From Chitinophagaceae bacterium UBA4407 (GTDB taxonomy: Bacteria; Bacteroidota; Bacteroidia; Chitinophagales; Chitinophagaceae), in the NCBI GenBank assembly GCA_002390845.1, contig DGQT01000001.1:1-64000 (forward strand): 64,000 bases of DNA, in the 5' to 3' direction. Shown piece by piece: positions 51,978 to 60,800 of this stretch; position 1 is the first letter of the stretch; each line of letters begins with the position of its first letter. A program made the position numbers and the translations under genes. Below the pieces are notes generated by a model, which was not told the DNA's origin, did not search any database, and was given only the letters and a program-made list of their open reading frames with translations.

Positions 51978-52034
51978 TTCCTGTGCATTCTAAAAGCCAA
52001 ATCGTGAATCGTAGTTTAAAAAATTGTAAATCTT

Positions 52035-52424
52035 ATGACCATCTTCTCAAAAATAATAGCCGGAGAAATTCCTTCTTATAAAATTGCAGAGAATGAAAAG
52101 TTCTTTGCCTTCTTAGATATTTTTCCTATAGTAAAAGGACACGTACTGGTAATTCCAAAAACAGAAGTTGACCATTTCTTTGATGTTCCTGATGAATATT
52201 TAAGTGAACTTCTACTATTCGCAAAACCAATTGCAAAAGCAATTGAAAAAGTATTTCCCTGTAACCGTTGCGGGTTAGAGGTTATAGGGCTTGAAGTGCC
52301 TCATGCGCATTTGCATTTAATACCGATCAATTCACCGGATGATTTGAATTTTACAAGAAGTAAACTGAAATTAAACGCTGAAGAATTGAAAGAATCGCAG
52401 CAAAAAATTCTTGCACATTTATAA
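52035..52424 (+). CDS. HIT family nucleotide hydrolase/transferase
   Basis: 129-residue protein of the histidine-triad superfamily, probably cleaving AMP or other nucleoside monophosphates from small adducts. The opening IFSKIIAGEIPSYKIAENEK is typical of the Hint/HinT branch. The active-site triad is HAHLHLIPI near residues 96-104, H-x-H-x-H-x-x with all three His. The middle has GHVLVIPKTEVDHFFDVPDE, the usual conserved strand. It lies 57 nt after paralogue 4 and is co-oriented. Its end overlaps the convergent membrane gene by six bases. Just before the ATG is a short AAATCG-type periodic repeat (51996-52033). Cytoplasmic. Confidence 0.93.
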   Translation: MTIFSKIIAGEIPSYKIAENEKFFAFLDIFPIVKGHVLVIPKTEVDHFFDVPDEYLSELLLFAKPIAKAIEKVFPCNRCGLEVIGLEVPHAHLHLIPINSPDDLNFTRSKLKLNAEELKESQQKILAHL

Positions 52425-52913
52425 ACTATGTTCGGCGGTTATTACATTTTCTAATTGTACAATATATTTTCTGCAAATCATTAAAGGTATTATGCCAATG
52501 ATGCCAAAGCTGCAATCAATAAGAATGTGCAAAAATGGAATACCTCTTATTGATCCACAAATAAATGCCAGTGGAATAATAGCCATACAGCAAAACATGC
52601 CCCAGTCAATAATGAATTTATTTTTTACAGGGTCTTTGTACACGCCATAAAATAATGCAGCGATCATCAGGTGCGCAAAGGCCAGCCAGTCGTAACCGTA
52701 AAATAAAAACGGATAACTTGCCTGCGTATTTGCAACGCCTGCATACACTCTTTGTAGCCAGTTGCCGGGAAAATGTGTGGTATTCAACCAGCCAGTTTCC
52801 ATCAACCATTTCAGTTCTGTATAAACAGGAAATGCCGTGATGCCGCTTAATGCCAGTGCGATTATAAAGAAAACAATCATATATCTTATTTTTTTCAGCA
52901 GGTTCTTTTGCAT
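52419..52913 (-). CDS. Hypothetical membrane protein downstream of ruvC
   Basis: 164-residue protein with about four transmembrane segments: about 11-28 (YMIVFFIIALALSGITAF), 70-90 (YDWLAFAHLMIAALFYGVY), 104-120 (WGMFCCMAIIPLAFICG) and 127-145 (FLHILIDCSFGIIGIIPLM). Two extracytoplasmic Trp-rich loops lie after the first (LKWLMETGWLNTTHFPGNWL). It follows ruvC with only four bases between stop and start, so the two are co-transcribed, but there is no known link between the families. The 3' end overlaps the HIT gene on the other strand. No function is proposed. Confidence 0.75.
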   Translation of the reverse strand: MQKNLLKKIRYMIVFFIIALALSGITAFPVYTELKWLMETGWLNTTHFPGNWLQRVYAGVANTQASYPFLFYGYDWLAFAHLMIAALFYGVYKDPVKNKFIIDWGMFCCMAIIPLAFICGSIRGIPFLHILIDCSFGIIGIIPLMICRKYIVQLENVITAEHSL

Positions 52914-52917
52914 GCAA

Positions 52918-53487
52918 TTATTTTTTTATGCGGTGCTCATTTTTCTGTAAAAAATCCCCCCAGCCTTTAAAACTTTTTGATGTAGTTGAGAGTGCAGATG
53001 TAGTTTGGTAGTGATGGCATAAAGCAACAGCCAGCGCATCCGTTGCATCAAAATATTTTGGTTCTTCTTCAATATTCAAAACACGCTGAAGCATTTTCCA
53101 AACCTGTTCTTTGGCAGCATTACCATTACCCGTGATGGATTGTTTCACTTTCTTTGGCGAGTATTCTGTAACAAGAATTTTATGCTGCATGGCTGCTGCA
53201 ATCGCTACGCCCTGCGCCCTCCCCAGCTTAAGCATACTTTGTACATTTTTTCCAAAAAAAGGCGCTTCAATGGCAAAGGTTTGCGGTTTGTATTGCGTGA
53301 TCAAGGCATTTACTTTTGTATGGATCATCTCCAGCCGTTCATAAATGTCTTTAACGTTCGCCAGCTTCAATACGTCCATTGTAAGTATGGTAATTTTATC
53401 TCCTTTCACTTCAATGATGGCATAGCCCATTACCACCGTGCCGGGGTCAATCCCAAGAATAATCCTGCTGTTTTTTATTACGGCCAT
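52918..53487 (-). CDS. ruvC: Crossover junction endodeoxyribonuclease RuvC
   Basis: 189-residue Holliday-junction resolvase that cuts four-way DNA junctions together with RuvAB. Catalytic acids are in their usual motifs: D15 of ILGIDPGTVVMGYAII, E in FAIEAPFFGKNVQSMLKLGRAQG (near 73), then the pair in FDATDALAVALCHH (near 147-150). Length is slightly above the common 170-180 because of a C-terminal tail (SLSTTSKSFKGWGDFLQKNEH-like) seen in Bacteroidota. A TACATTTG -7 box lies 26 nt upstream. It forms an operon with the membrane gene that follows. ruvA and ruvB are not in the window. Confidence 0.96.
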   Translation of the reverse strand: MAVIKNSRIILGIDPGTVVMGYAIIEVKGDKITILTMDVLKLANVKDIYERLEMIHTKVNALITQYKPQTFAIEAPFFGKNVQSMLKLGRAQGVAIAAAMQHKILVTEYSPKKVKQSITGNGNAAKEQVWKMLQRVLNIEEEPKYFDATDALAVALCHHYQTTSALSTTSKSFKGWGDFLQKNEHRIKK

Positions 53488-53512
53488 TTGCGAGTGGGAT
53501 AATAGTTACCGG

Positions 53513-53520
53513 CAAATGTA
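53513..53520 (-). promoter_or_regulatory. Candidate -7 box of ruvC
   Basis: TACATTTG on the minus strand, matching TAnnTTTG, 25 bases before the ruvC ATG. Confidence 0.5.
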
Positions 53521-53546
53521 ATTTAGGCTAGGCTATGTTTTATTTT

Positions 53547-53612
53547 TATTATGAACCCGACGTAAGTATTTCATAGCATCGCCTCTTGCGTCGCACACTT
53601 GTACGGCATAGC
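53547..53612. repeat. Dispersed palindromic element, left arm
   Basis: Outer end ATGAACCCGAC at 53551-53561, core TTGCGTCGCA at 53586-53595. The arm ends at the stop codon of the next minus-strand gene. Confidence 0.7.
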
Positions 53613-54446
53613 TTAAAGCCTTATTCTGTACGAAGCACAAAGCTTTATAAACAAACCATCGCCCCAGTTATAATCTTTAATATAACTTTTATTGTACCCT
53701 CTTCCAGACCGCAGTTTGCGCATGATGCCATAGCCAGCTTCACCACTGAATACAATGTGCTTTGTTGCATAGCAATCTAAAAATCCACTTAACTGGTTAT
53801 CATCGATGCGCAAATAATTACCATTGGTTAATTTGTACGAATTTGTAATTGCACGAAATGTAGCACCGGCAAAAAGGCTGCTATTCAGTTTGTGTTCATA
53901 AGTTAATCTTCCTGGTAATACGCCGAATAGATTACTACGTTGATTAATTTTCCAGTCAATACCCGCAAGTGGCATTATAAATGTTCCAAAAAATTCGCGG
54001 TTAACATACACGCCGAATTTATATTTCAGTGCGTCATTCTTTTTATAACTGGCCAGCAAAACCCCACCCATTTGAAAACCGTTTTCAAACTGAATTGCTT
54101 CACTGTTGAAGCGGGGAATAGCTGTAACCGTGAGTGACCAATGATCTTTATTCAATGGTATTATTGCGCTAACAGGCAATGCAACACTGCTTACCTGCGG
54201 AAGATAGTTTTTGTCTGATGCAGAATCTATATTCCAGCTTTCATAGGAAGGGCTGAAAACAACATAGCTGTTGGTTTTTAATTTTATGGGCAAATCAGAG
54301 CCGACATATAAATAAGTAAAAGGTGTTGCGCTTTTGGTGTTATTCCTGAAAGCGTTGGTGTACCTGACATTCAATGGATCAACATAAGGCTGTGAAAAAG
54401 CTTTTGCAGCAACCAGGTAAAACAAATAAAAGAATAAATGTTTCAT
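53613..54446 (-). CDS. Probable outer-membrane beta-barrel protein (DUF6268-like)
   Basis: 277-residue exported protein. The signal peptide is MKHLFFYLFYLVAAKAFSQ. The mature part has regularly spaced short amphipathic strands ending in aromatic residues (SYVVFSPSYESWNID, HWSLTVTAIPRFNSEA, FGVYVNREFFG, AGATFRAITNSY) and finishes in CASYRIRL, which fits a small outer-membrane barrel. The general layout, with a porin-like run of strands and periplasmic turns, recalls DUF6268 proteins; this label is tentative. It forms a same-strand run with the gene at 54546, 99 nt apart. Cargo or role is unknown. Confidence 0.7.
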   Translation of the reverse strand: MKHLFFYLFYLVAAKAFSQPYVDPLNVRYTNAFRNNTKSATPFTYLYVGSDLPIKLKTNSYVVFSPSYESWNIDSASDKNYLPQVSSVALPVSAIIPLNKDHWSLTVTAIPRFNSEAIQFENGFQMGGVLLASYKKNDALKYKFGVYVNREFFGTFIMPLAGIDWKINQRSNLFGVLPGRLTYEHKLNSSLFAGATFRAITNSYKLTNGNYLRIDDNQLSGFLDCYATKHIVFSGEAGYGIMRKLRSGRGYNKSYIKDYNWGDGLFIKLCASYRIRL

Positions 54447-54545
54447 GATGGTAAGAATTGGTAATACTAAAGTTATGTGCTTTATTATAGCACTTTTTTA
54501 CTTTTAGCCTTGTATTTAAAACCTTGATTTAGTAATAAGAATTTT

Positions 54546-55313
54546 CTAAAATTTGAATCCTGCAGATACAGTTAGGTCGCCAATAAAGGAATTAACTTTC
54601 GTTGTATTAAATGTTGAATTATAGCCTTTGGACGATGTCACTGTAATTGCATCAATTGTTACAGGAGCCAGCATTATTGCATCGCCTCTTAATGACATAA
54701 AAAACACTTTCTTATTTATAAACCTCCAGTAAGCAGAGCCTGATATGCCGGGTTGTAAATGGTTTGTTTTTTCAGATACATAATTTGCTTCCCTTGTGAT
54801 AGAGTTAAATGCTAAGGCAGGACCGATGCCGAGTCCGGTAGAGTTATTTTTACCCGGGAAAATATAATGAGCCGTTAAAGCGCTTACATTATTAGTATAA
54901 TTTAACCTGTTACCATCGAAAAGCTGATCGGTGCCTGCCTGATCAAAACCTTCTACCTTGCTACTATGAATTTTTCCATAACTTAATTCTAAATAGTTTT
55001 TATTCTTAAGTTCATGCCCGTAGCGTAGCCAGAATTTACCACCAACATTTGAGCTTTTGGGGTATTGTGAGTTAATTTGTATGGAGCCCAGCCCAGGAAA
55101 AATGTCAAATATAAAACTGAGGTCTGATAATGTGTAGGATATTCTGTCGCCAAAACCGGAAGCGTTCATTTGCGATTCAATTTTATGTGCAGGTCCGCCA
55201 AAAGGAAAGCCGGTTTCTATGCTTATATAATTTTTTTGTGCCGGTAAAGAAACTGGCAAACAAAAGCACATAAGGGTGGCGGCTAAGGAAACTATCGCGT
55301 TAATCTTTTTCAT
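54546..55313 (-). CDS. Probable outer-membrane beta-barrel protein
   Basis: 255-residue exported protein. The signal peptide (INAIVSLAATLMCFCLPVS, ending PAQ near 26) is followed by an all-beta mature part of short amphipathic strands: YISIETGFPFGG, WLRYGHELKNKNYLELSYG, STGLGIGPALAFNS, GISGSAYWRFINKKVFFMS and the terminal FIGDLTVSAGFKF. A C-terminal Phe is the classical barrel end recognised by the BAM complex. No known family was recognised. It is transcribed ahead of the gene at 53613 and may share its operon. Confidence 0.72.
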   Translation of the reverse strand: MKKINAIVSLAATLMCFCLPVSLPAQKNYISIETGFPFGGPAHKIESQMNASGFGDRISYTLSDLSFIFDIFPGLGSIQINSQYPKSSNVGGKFWLRYGHELKNKNYLELSYGKIHSSKVEGFDQAGTDQLFDGNRLNYTNNVSALTAHYIFPGKNNSTGLGIGPALAFNSITREANYVSEKTNHLQPGISGSAYWRFINKKVFFMSLRGDAIMLAPVTIDAITVTSSKGYNSTFNTTKVNSFIGDLTVSAGFKF

Positions 55314-55564
55314 GATTGGTAGTTTTTTTTTAATAATAATTACACAACAAACCTAAATGCTTTGCATAGCCTTCCCTAATTGATAAATGCAGGCAGTTTT
55401 TATTATGTAGTAAGCATTACTTTTATCCTTCAACAGGCTGCGTAAAAACGGAGATTTTGCAATTCCTTCAACGTGTAATCTTTGAATAAATGATTTTTTG
55501 CGAAAAGTAATTCTCCTTTTTGTAAAAATTACCAAACAATATTTATTTATATAGGTGAAAATAT

Positions 55565-55748
55565 AAATGGAGACCAGCCTGTGAATGCTAACGACGAAAC
55601 AAACGATGAATGAATTGCGACCTTGAAACAAGTTCAGTGAGGAAAAGGCTGTAACAAACTTCGCTTAAATGACGCCATTTAACCCGAACTTTGAACCGAG
55701 CGTGGCAACGATCATCATAGTATTACAACTGCCTGGCTCATAAAAAAT
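55565..55748. repeat. Dispersed palindromic element with the alternative core
   Basis: Right core CGAGCGTGGCAA at 55697-55708, preceded by CCGAACTTTGAAC and followed by CGATCATCATAG and the shared outer end TGCCTGGCTCATAAAAA. The phrase CTTGAAACAAGTTCAG is near 55623-55638. It lies in the 448-nt spacer 55314-55761, where no gene is credited. Confidence 0.68.
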
Positions 55749-55761
55749 TCCTCGTACATAT

Positions 55762-57714
55762 TTATTCCTTTACAAGCTTTACAACTGTCGTTTGTTTGCT
55801 GGTTTTTACCTGCACCATATAAACACCTGCTGTTAATTTTGCAACAGGTAATGGTATTGTGTTAGCGGTTGCTTTATTTTGTTGCCACACAATTTTTCCA
55901 TTCATGTCTGTTATTGTAATTGCAGCTTCATGCTTATTTCCGCTGATGTATAAGCTTGCCGAAGTGGTTGCAGGATTGGGGAATACTTTAAGTAAAACAA
56001 TATCTTGCCCCGCAGCATTTGCATTCGTTGAACTATTTACAGCAAGTGCGGGAACAGTATAATAATTGCTTCCCAATCCAAGAAACGGTACGGTAGCATT
56101 ACTGACTGATACATGATAAGTACCCGGACCAGTTGGCGTAAAATTGGGATTACCTGTAAGTGTTGAAAGTATATCGGTGCCATCATCCCAGTAATAAGTA
56201 TTGTTGCTGTTTGCATCGTCTGGCGCAACAGATAAAACACCTGCAGTATTTATAATGGGCAATATGGTATCCTGGTAACCATAATATGAATTGGTAAAAT
56301 GAGCTGCTACTACATCCATTCCGCTGAACGTAAACTTGTTTTGTGAAAGGGTTGTGTAGCATGACGGAGAAAGGTTTGCAATTTCAGGTGGTATTTTGCC
56401 ATTCAATAAATTTTTATCCAATGCCAGGTAAGTCAGGTTTGAAAGGTAGCCGATCTGTGCAGGGATACTTCCTGATAATTGATTGTAAGAAAAGTTTAGG
56501 GTTGAAAGATTATTCAGGCTACCTATGCCGGCAGGTATAGCACCAGACAACATATTAGATGAAAGGCCAAAAACCTGCAGGCTTGTAAGATTGCCAATAT
56601 TTGCTGGTATTGCGCCTGTAAGCAAATTCTGATGCAGGTCTAAAATTAATAAGTTGCTTAGATTGCTCAGGGTATTGGGAATTTTACCGGTTAGCTTATT
56701 GTTATACAATTGCAGGTAAGCCAAACTGCTAAGGTTACCAATCGTGTTAGGAATTTTACCGCTTAGTGAATTGGTATTTAAGTTAAGATCGGTGAGGTGA
56801 ACCAGGTTGCCAATGGTATTGGGTATAGCCCCACTTAAGCGGTTATTGCTTATATCCAATACAGATAATGATAGCAGGTTGCCTATTGATAAAGGCAGTT
56901 TGCCTTTTATTTTGTTTTGAGATAGGGATATTGAATTCAGGTTAACAACGCTGCCAATACCATCTGGTATATTCCCGGATATTTTGTTGTCACTAAGGTT
57001 TAATTCTGTAAGGTTAACAAGGTTGCCAATACCTGCCGGAATACTTCCACTGAGCTTGTTGGTTGAAAGGTTTAATGCCAAAAGGCTACTGATGTTTGTA
57101 ATGGCTGCAGGAATATTTCCTGTAAACTGATTGCCGGTTAATTTTAAGAACTGTAATGCAGTAAGATTATCAATATTAGCAGGAATGGTGCCACTCAACT
57201 GGTTCCCGCTCAGGTCTATATCATATAAGCTGGGTACACCTGCAAGTATATTAATATTGCCCGATAACTGGTTGTAAGATAAATTTAAACTGTGCAGCAT
57301 GGTTAATGTTCCCAACGTTGCAGGCAGTGTGCCACTAAACGAATTGAACGACAGATCCACCGAATTCAGTGTAGGGCTATTAAACAATGCACCAGGTATT
57401 GCACCGGTAAAAGCATTGTGGCTTAGGTTAATATTTTCAAGCTCGCTTATACTGCCGAGTGCACTGATGTCGCCACTTAGCCCATGATAATAAAGTCCGA
57501 TGTTTAATACCCGTTTTTCTAGACCTGATGTAGGTGTATAAGCTGCATGAATACCGTCCCAGGTGGTTACCGGATCTGTGTGGTTCCACAATAGATTCCC
57601 CATCGAAATGTCAAAAGCTACCAGGGCAAGCGAATCATTTACATTAACCTGCGCAGTTGCAGGCGTTGCTGATAAAGCAAGACAAATAATAGATGTGTAA
57701 AAGAAAGTTTTCAT
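55762..57714 (-). CDS. Leucine-rich repeat surface protein with T9SS type A tail
   Basis: 650-residue secreted protein. The signal peptide ends near residue 22 (LSATPATAQ). An N-terminal cap follows, with MGNLLWNHTDPVTTWDGIHA similar to plant LRRNT caps. About 15 leucine-rich repeats of 24 residues span roughly 88-455 and fit the plant-type pattern LxxLxLxxNxLxGxIPxxIGN (for example LTELNLSDNKISGNIPDGIG). A PKD-like or immunoglobulin-like segment follows. The end is a type A sorting domain: VFPNPATTSASLYISG near 578, then VAKLTAGVYMVQVKTSKQ and VVKLVKE. It should be exported by the type IX system and held on the surface, where it may bind protein or glycan. Regular gene, alone on its unit. 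Confidence 0.92.
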   Translation of the reverse strand: MKTFFYTSIICLALSATPATAQVNVNDSLALVAFDISMGNLLWNHTDPVTTWDGIHAAYTPTSGLEKRVLNIGLYYHGLSGDISALGSISELENINLSHNAFTGAIPGALFNSPTLNSVDLSFNSFSGTLPATLGTLTMLHSLNLSYNQLSGNINILAGVPSLYDIDLSGNQLSGTIPANIDNLTALQFLKLTGNQFTGNIPAAITNISSLLALNLSTNKLSGSIPAGIGNLVNLTELNLSDNKISGNIPDGIGSVVNLNSISLSQNKIKGKLPLSIGNLLSLSVLDISNNRLSGAIPNTIGNLVHLTDLNLNTNSLSGKIPNTIGNLSSLAYLQLYNNKLTGKIPNTLSNLSNLLILDLHQNLLTGAIPANIGNLTSLQVFGLSSNMLSGAIPAGIGSLNNLSTLNFSYNQLSGSIPAQIGYLSNLTYLALDKNLLNGKIPPEIANLSPSCYTTLSQNKFTFSGMDVVAAHFTNSYYGYQDTILPIINTAGVLSVAPDDANSNNTYYWDDGTDILSTLTGNPNFTPTGPGTYHVSVSNATVPFLGLGSNYYTVPALAVNSSTNANAAGQDIVLLKVFPNPATTSASLYISGNKHEAAITITDMNGKIVWQQNKATANTIPLPVAKLTAGVYMVQVKTSKQTTVVKLVKE

Positions 57715-57792
57715 AACATTGTTTTATGTGAGTGATAAAATTTTTTGTGCCTTTTTATTTAAGCGTTTATAACAGTAATATTTAAAAGAATT

Positions 57793-57870
57793 ATTTACCG
57801 GGCATTTGTTCTTTCATCGTCTTTTGTTGCGTCGCACTCTTGTACACTATAACTTTATTCAACTATGGCT
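57793..57870. repeat. Dispersed palindromic element, left arm
   Basis: Outer end TTACCGGGC at 57794-57802, core TTGCGTCGCA at 57827-57836, inner flank CTCTTGTACACTATAAC. It lies between the LRR and the repeat-adhesin genes. Confidence 0.72.
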
Positions 57871-57886
57871 TATAGTGCACTATTGC

Positions 57887-60800
57887 TTAATTGGCAATAA
57901 CCATCTTCTTTGTATCAACCAGTTTGCCATCAATAAAAAGCGAATAATAATACACACCCGCTGCAAGGCCTTCATTGCTGAAACTAATGCTGCCACTGCC
58001 TTTTGCGTTCAATGAAATGGTTTTTATTGTTTCTCCTTTTGTTCCGGTGATTTTCAAAACTGCCTGCATTATATTGTCAGGTAAATAATATTTTACCACA
58101 CTCTTGTTACTGAAAGGATTGGGGATATTTTGTTCCAATCGTGCTGCACTTAATGTTACCTGGGTATTATTTATTCCGGCATCTGTAACAGGTTTACTGG
58201 TAAGTTGCGCCAGTAATGTTTCAACTTTTTCAAGTCTGGTTTCCAGTGCATCATTTGTAGTTTTAAGTGCCTCATTTTCTGAAGAGAGTTCCTGTACGGC
58301 TTTTACCAATGGTACTACAAATGCATCATAACGCAAACCGTATAAATCATCATCATTTTTTGGTGCATCCACACCGCTGAAATCATAACCGATTTCTTTT
58401 GCTGACTTTTCTACATCCTGTGCTACAAAGCCGGTATATAAAATTTTTTCTTTATCTGCACGGCCTTTTTCAATTAAGGCTTTACCATCATCATTTTGAT
58501 TATTGGTAGTTTTATCATCATTACGGTTTTCATTCAATTTGTTTGCGACGCCTGTAACATCTAAATGATAAGTAACAGGTTTCAATTTTTTAATAAACTG
58601 TAATCCGGGCACATTTTCTTTTACCTGTTTTTTATACCTGCCATCACTTAGTGTTGACCAGCCAACTTGCCCGCCAATACTGGTAACACTGCTGTTGCCA
58701 ATGCGTACCTGGTTGCTGGCACTTACTATTGCGCCGTTGCCTACAGCAGTTCCGTTAGTGAAATTTCCTGCTAAAACATTGGCATTATAACCAAGTGCTG
58801 TGTTGCTACTACCTGTAGTATTGGAGTAAAGAGCGTTTTTACCATTTGCGGTGTTTTGTGTACCAGTCGTATTGGAGTATAAAGCATTATGACCGGTGGC
58901 TGTATTTTGATAACCGTTAGTTGTGGAATATAAGGCAGCGCTGCCAATAGCCGTGTTTTGAGAGCCACTTGTATCATTGTAAAGTCCCTTATAACCTAAG
59001 ACAGAATTATCACTACCGGAACGATTAAAAAAAAGTACTTTACTTCCTACACCTGTATTCGCATTGGAAATTGCATTTATACTTCCAGTCCGATAAAGAG
59101 CGCTATCGCCCACTGCAACCAAATTACTGTTTTTATCATTATATAATAATGCACCTACCCCAATTGCTACATTGGCATTCCCTGAATTATTATACCTAAG
59201 AGCTTCAGTCCCAATTGCAGTATTGCCGCTGCCAGTATCATTATAATTAAGGGCATCAGCTCCAATACCTGTATTGTAATTTCCTGTAGTATTACTACCA
59301 AGAGCGGAAATACCGTTTGCTGTATTTAAATTGCCTTCGGTGTTGTAATAAAGCGAAAAAGCTCCGGTTGCAGTATTGCGGAAACCTGTTGTTTCAAATT
59401 CCAAGGCACCTGTGCCAATTGCGGTATTGTCAGAGCCGGTAGTATTGTTAGTTAGGGCATGATAGCCATTTGCTGTATTATGATATCCTAACGTATTGGC
59501 AAAAAGAGCTTTACTTCCTACTGCTGTATTTTGTGTAGCGTGCCAGGGATATATGGAACCTGTAGCATTATTATTGTATAAAGCGCTATCACCAACCGCC
59601 ACTAAATTACTCGCAACAGTATTTTTGTTAAGGGCACGAATGCCAACAGCTACATTCGAATAACCTGTTGTGTTTAATGCTAATGCAGAAACACCGGTTG
59701 CAGTATTTGTACTGCCGGTAGTTGTTGAAGATAATGCACCCAGCCCAATACCAGTATTTGAATTACCTGTAGTATTGCCATACAAAGCAGAAACTCCACT
59801 TGCTGTATTTGCAGAACCTGTAGAATTGTTGAGCAATGCGTTATAGCCGTTTGCAGTATTGGAATAACCTGTTGTACTGGAACTTAATGAAAATGCACCT
59901 GTAGCAGTATTTGCATTACCTATAGTATTTGCAAAAAGTGCTTTACTGCCTATAGCTGTATTGCCATAAGTACCCACGAAATCAAATGCCTGATTGTATA
60001 AAGCTGAATCGCCAACAGCTACCAGGTTGTGGCCAACTGTATTTGAATAAAGCGCTTTTACTCCAACCGCAACATTCGAATAACCGGTTGTATTGGAATA
60101 AAGCGAAAGGTTACCATTTGCAGTATTATTATTGCCCGTTGTATTATTAAAAAAGCTTGCATAACCCATAGCAGTATTACCTGCACCAGTAGTATTAAAA
60201 CTCAGTGCGAGGCTTCCATGGGCAGTATTAAAACTGCCGGTACTGTTACTGTTTAGCGATTGAAAGCCCGTTGCTGTATTATCATTGCCGCTTGTGTTTG
60301 TGTAGAGAGCGGCGCTTCCTATACTTACGTTGTTGAACCCAGTGGAATTTGAATGAAGCGCATTTGATCCAACTGCCGTATTTAAACTTCCTGTGCTATT
60401 TGCATTCAGTGCCTGGCTACCCATTGCAGTATTCGAACTACCTGTTGTATTATTAAAAAGACTTGCATAACCGTTGCCTGTGTTGCCAGTACCTGTGGTA
60501 TTAAAACTCAATGCCAAACTCCCTTGAGCCGTATTAAAACTACCTGTTGAATTACTGTTGAGCGATTGAAAACCTGAGGCCGTATTATCATTGCCGGTGG
60601 TGTTGTTTAGCAATGCCGAACTTCCTACACTTACATTATCAAAACCCGTTGAATTTGAATAAAGAGATTTATAACCCACTGCTGTATTTTGATTGCCTGT
60701 GTTTGACAGCAATGTATATTGGCCAAACGCTGTGGTGCCCTTTAATTCGTCCGCTTCTATAAAACCGGCACGTACATTATTTACTTTAAAAGCAAGCGCC

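Noticed and set aside
55353..55631. 92-residue minus-strand frame in the spacer after the outer-membrane gene
   Set aside because: Basic, without recognisable domain, overlapping an element with the alternative core; no support beyond being open.
58757..60691. Possible CRISPR or satellite array
   Set aside because: The 51-bp periodicity is coding, degenerate and in frame (17-residue units); there are no constant repeats with unique spacers and no cas genes.
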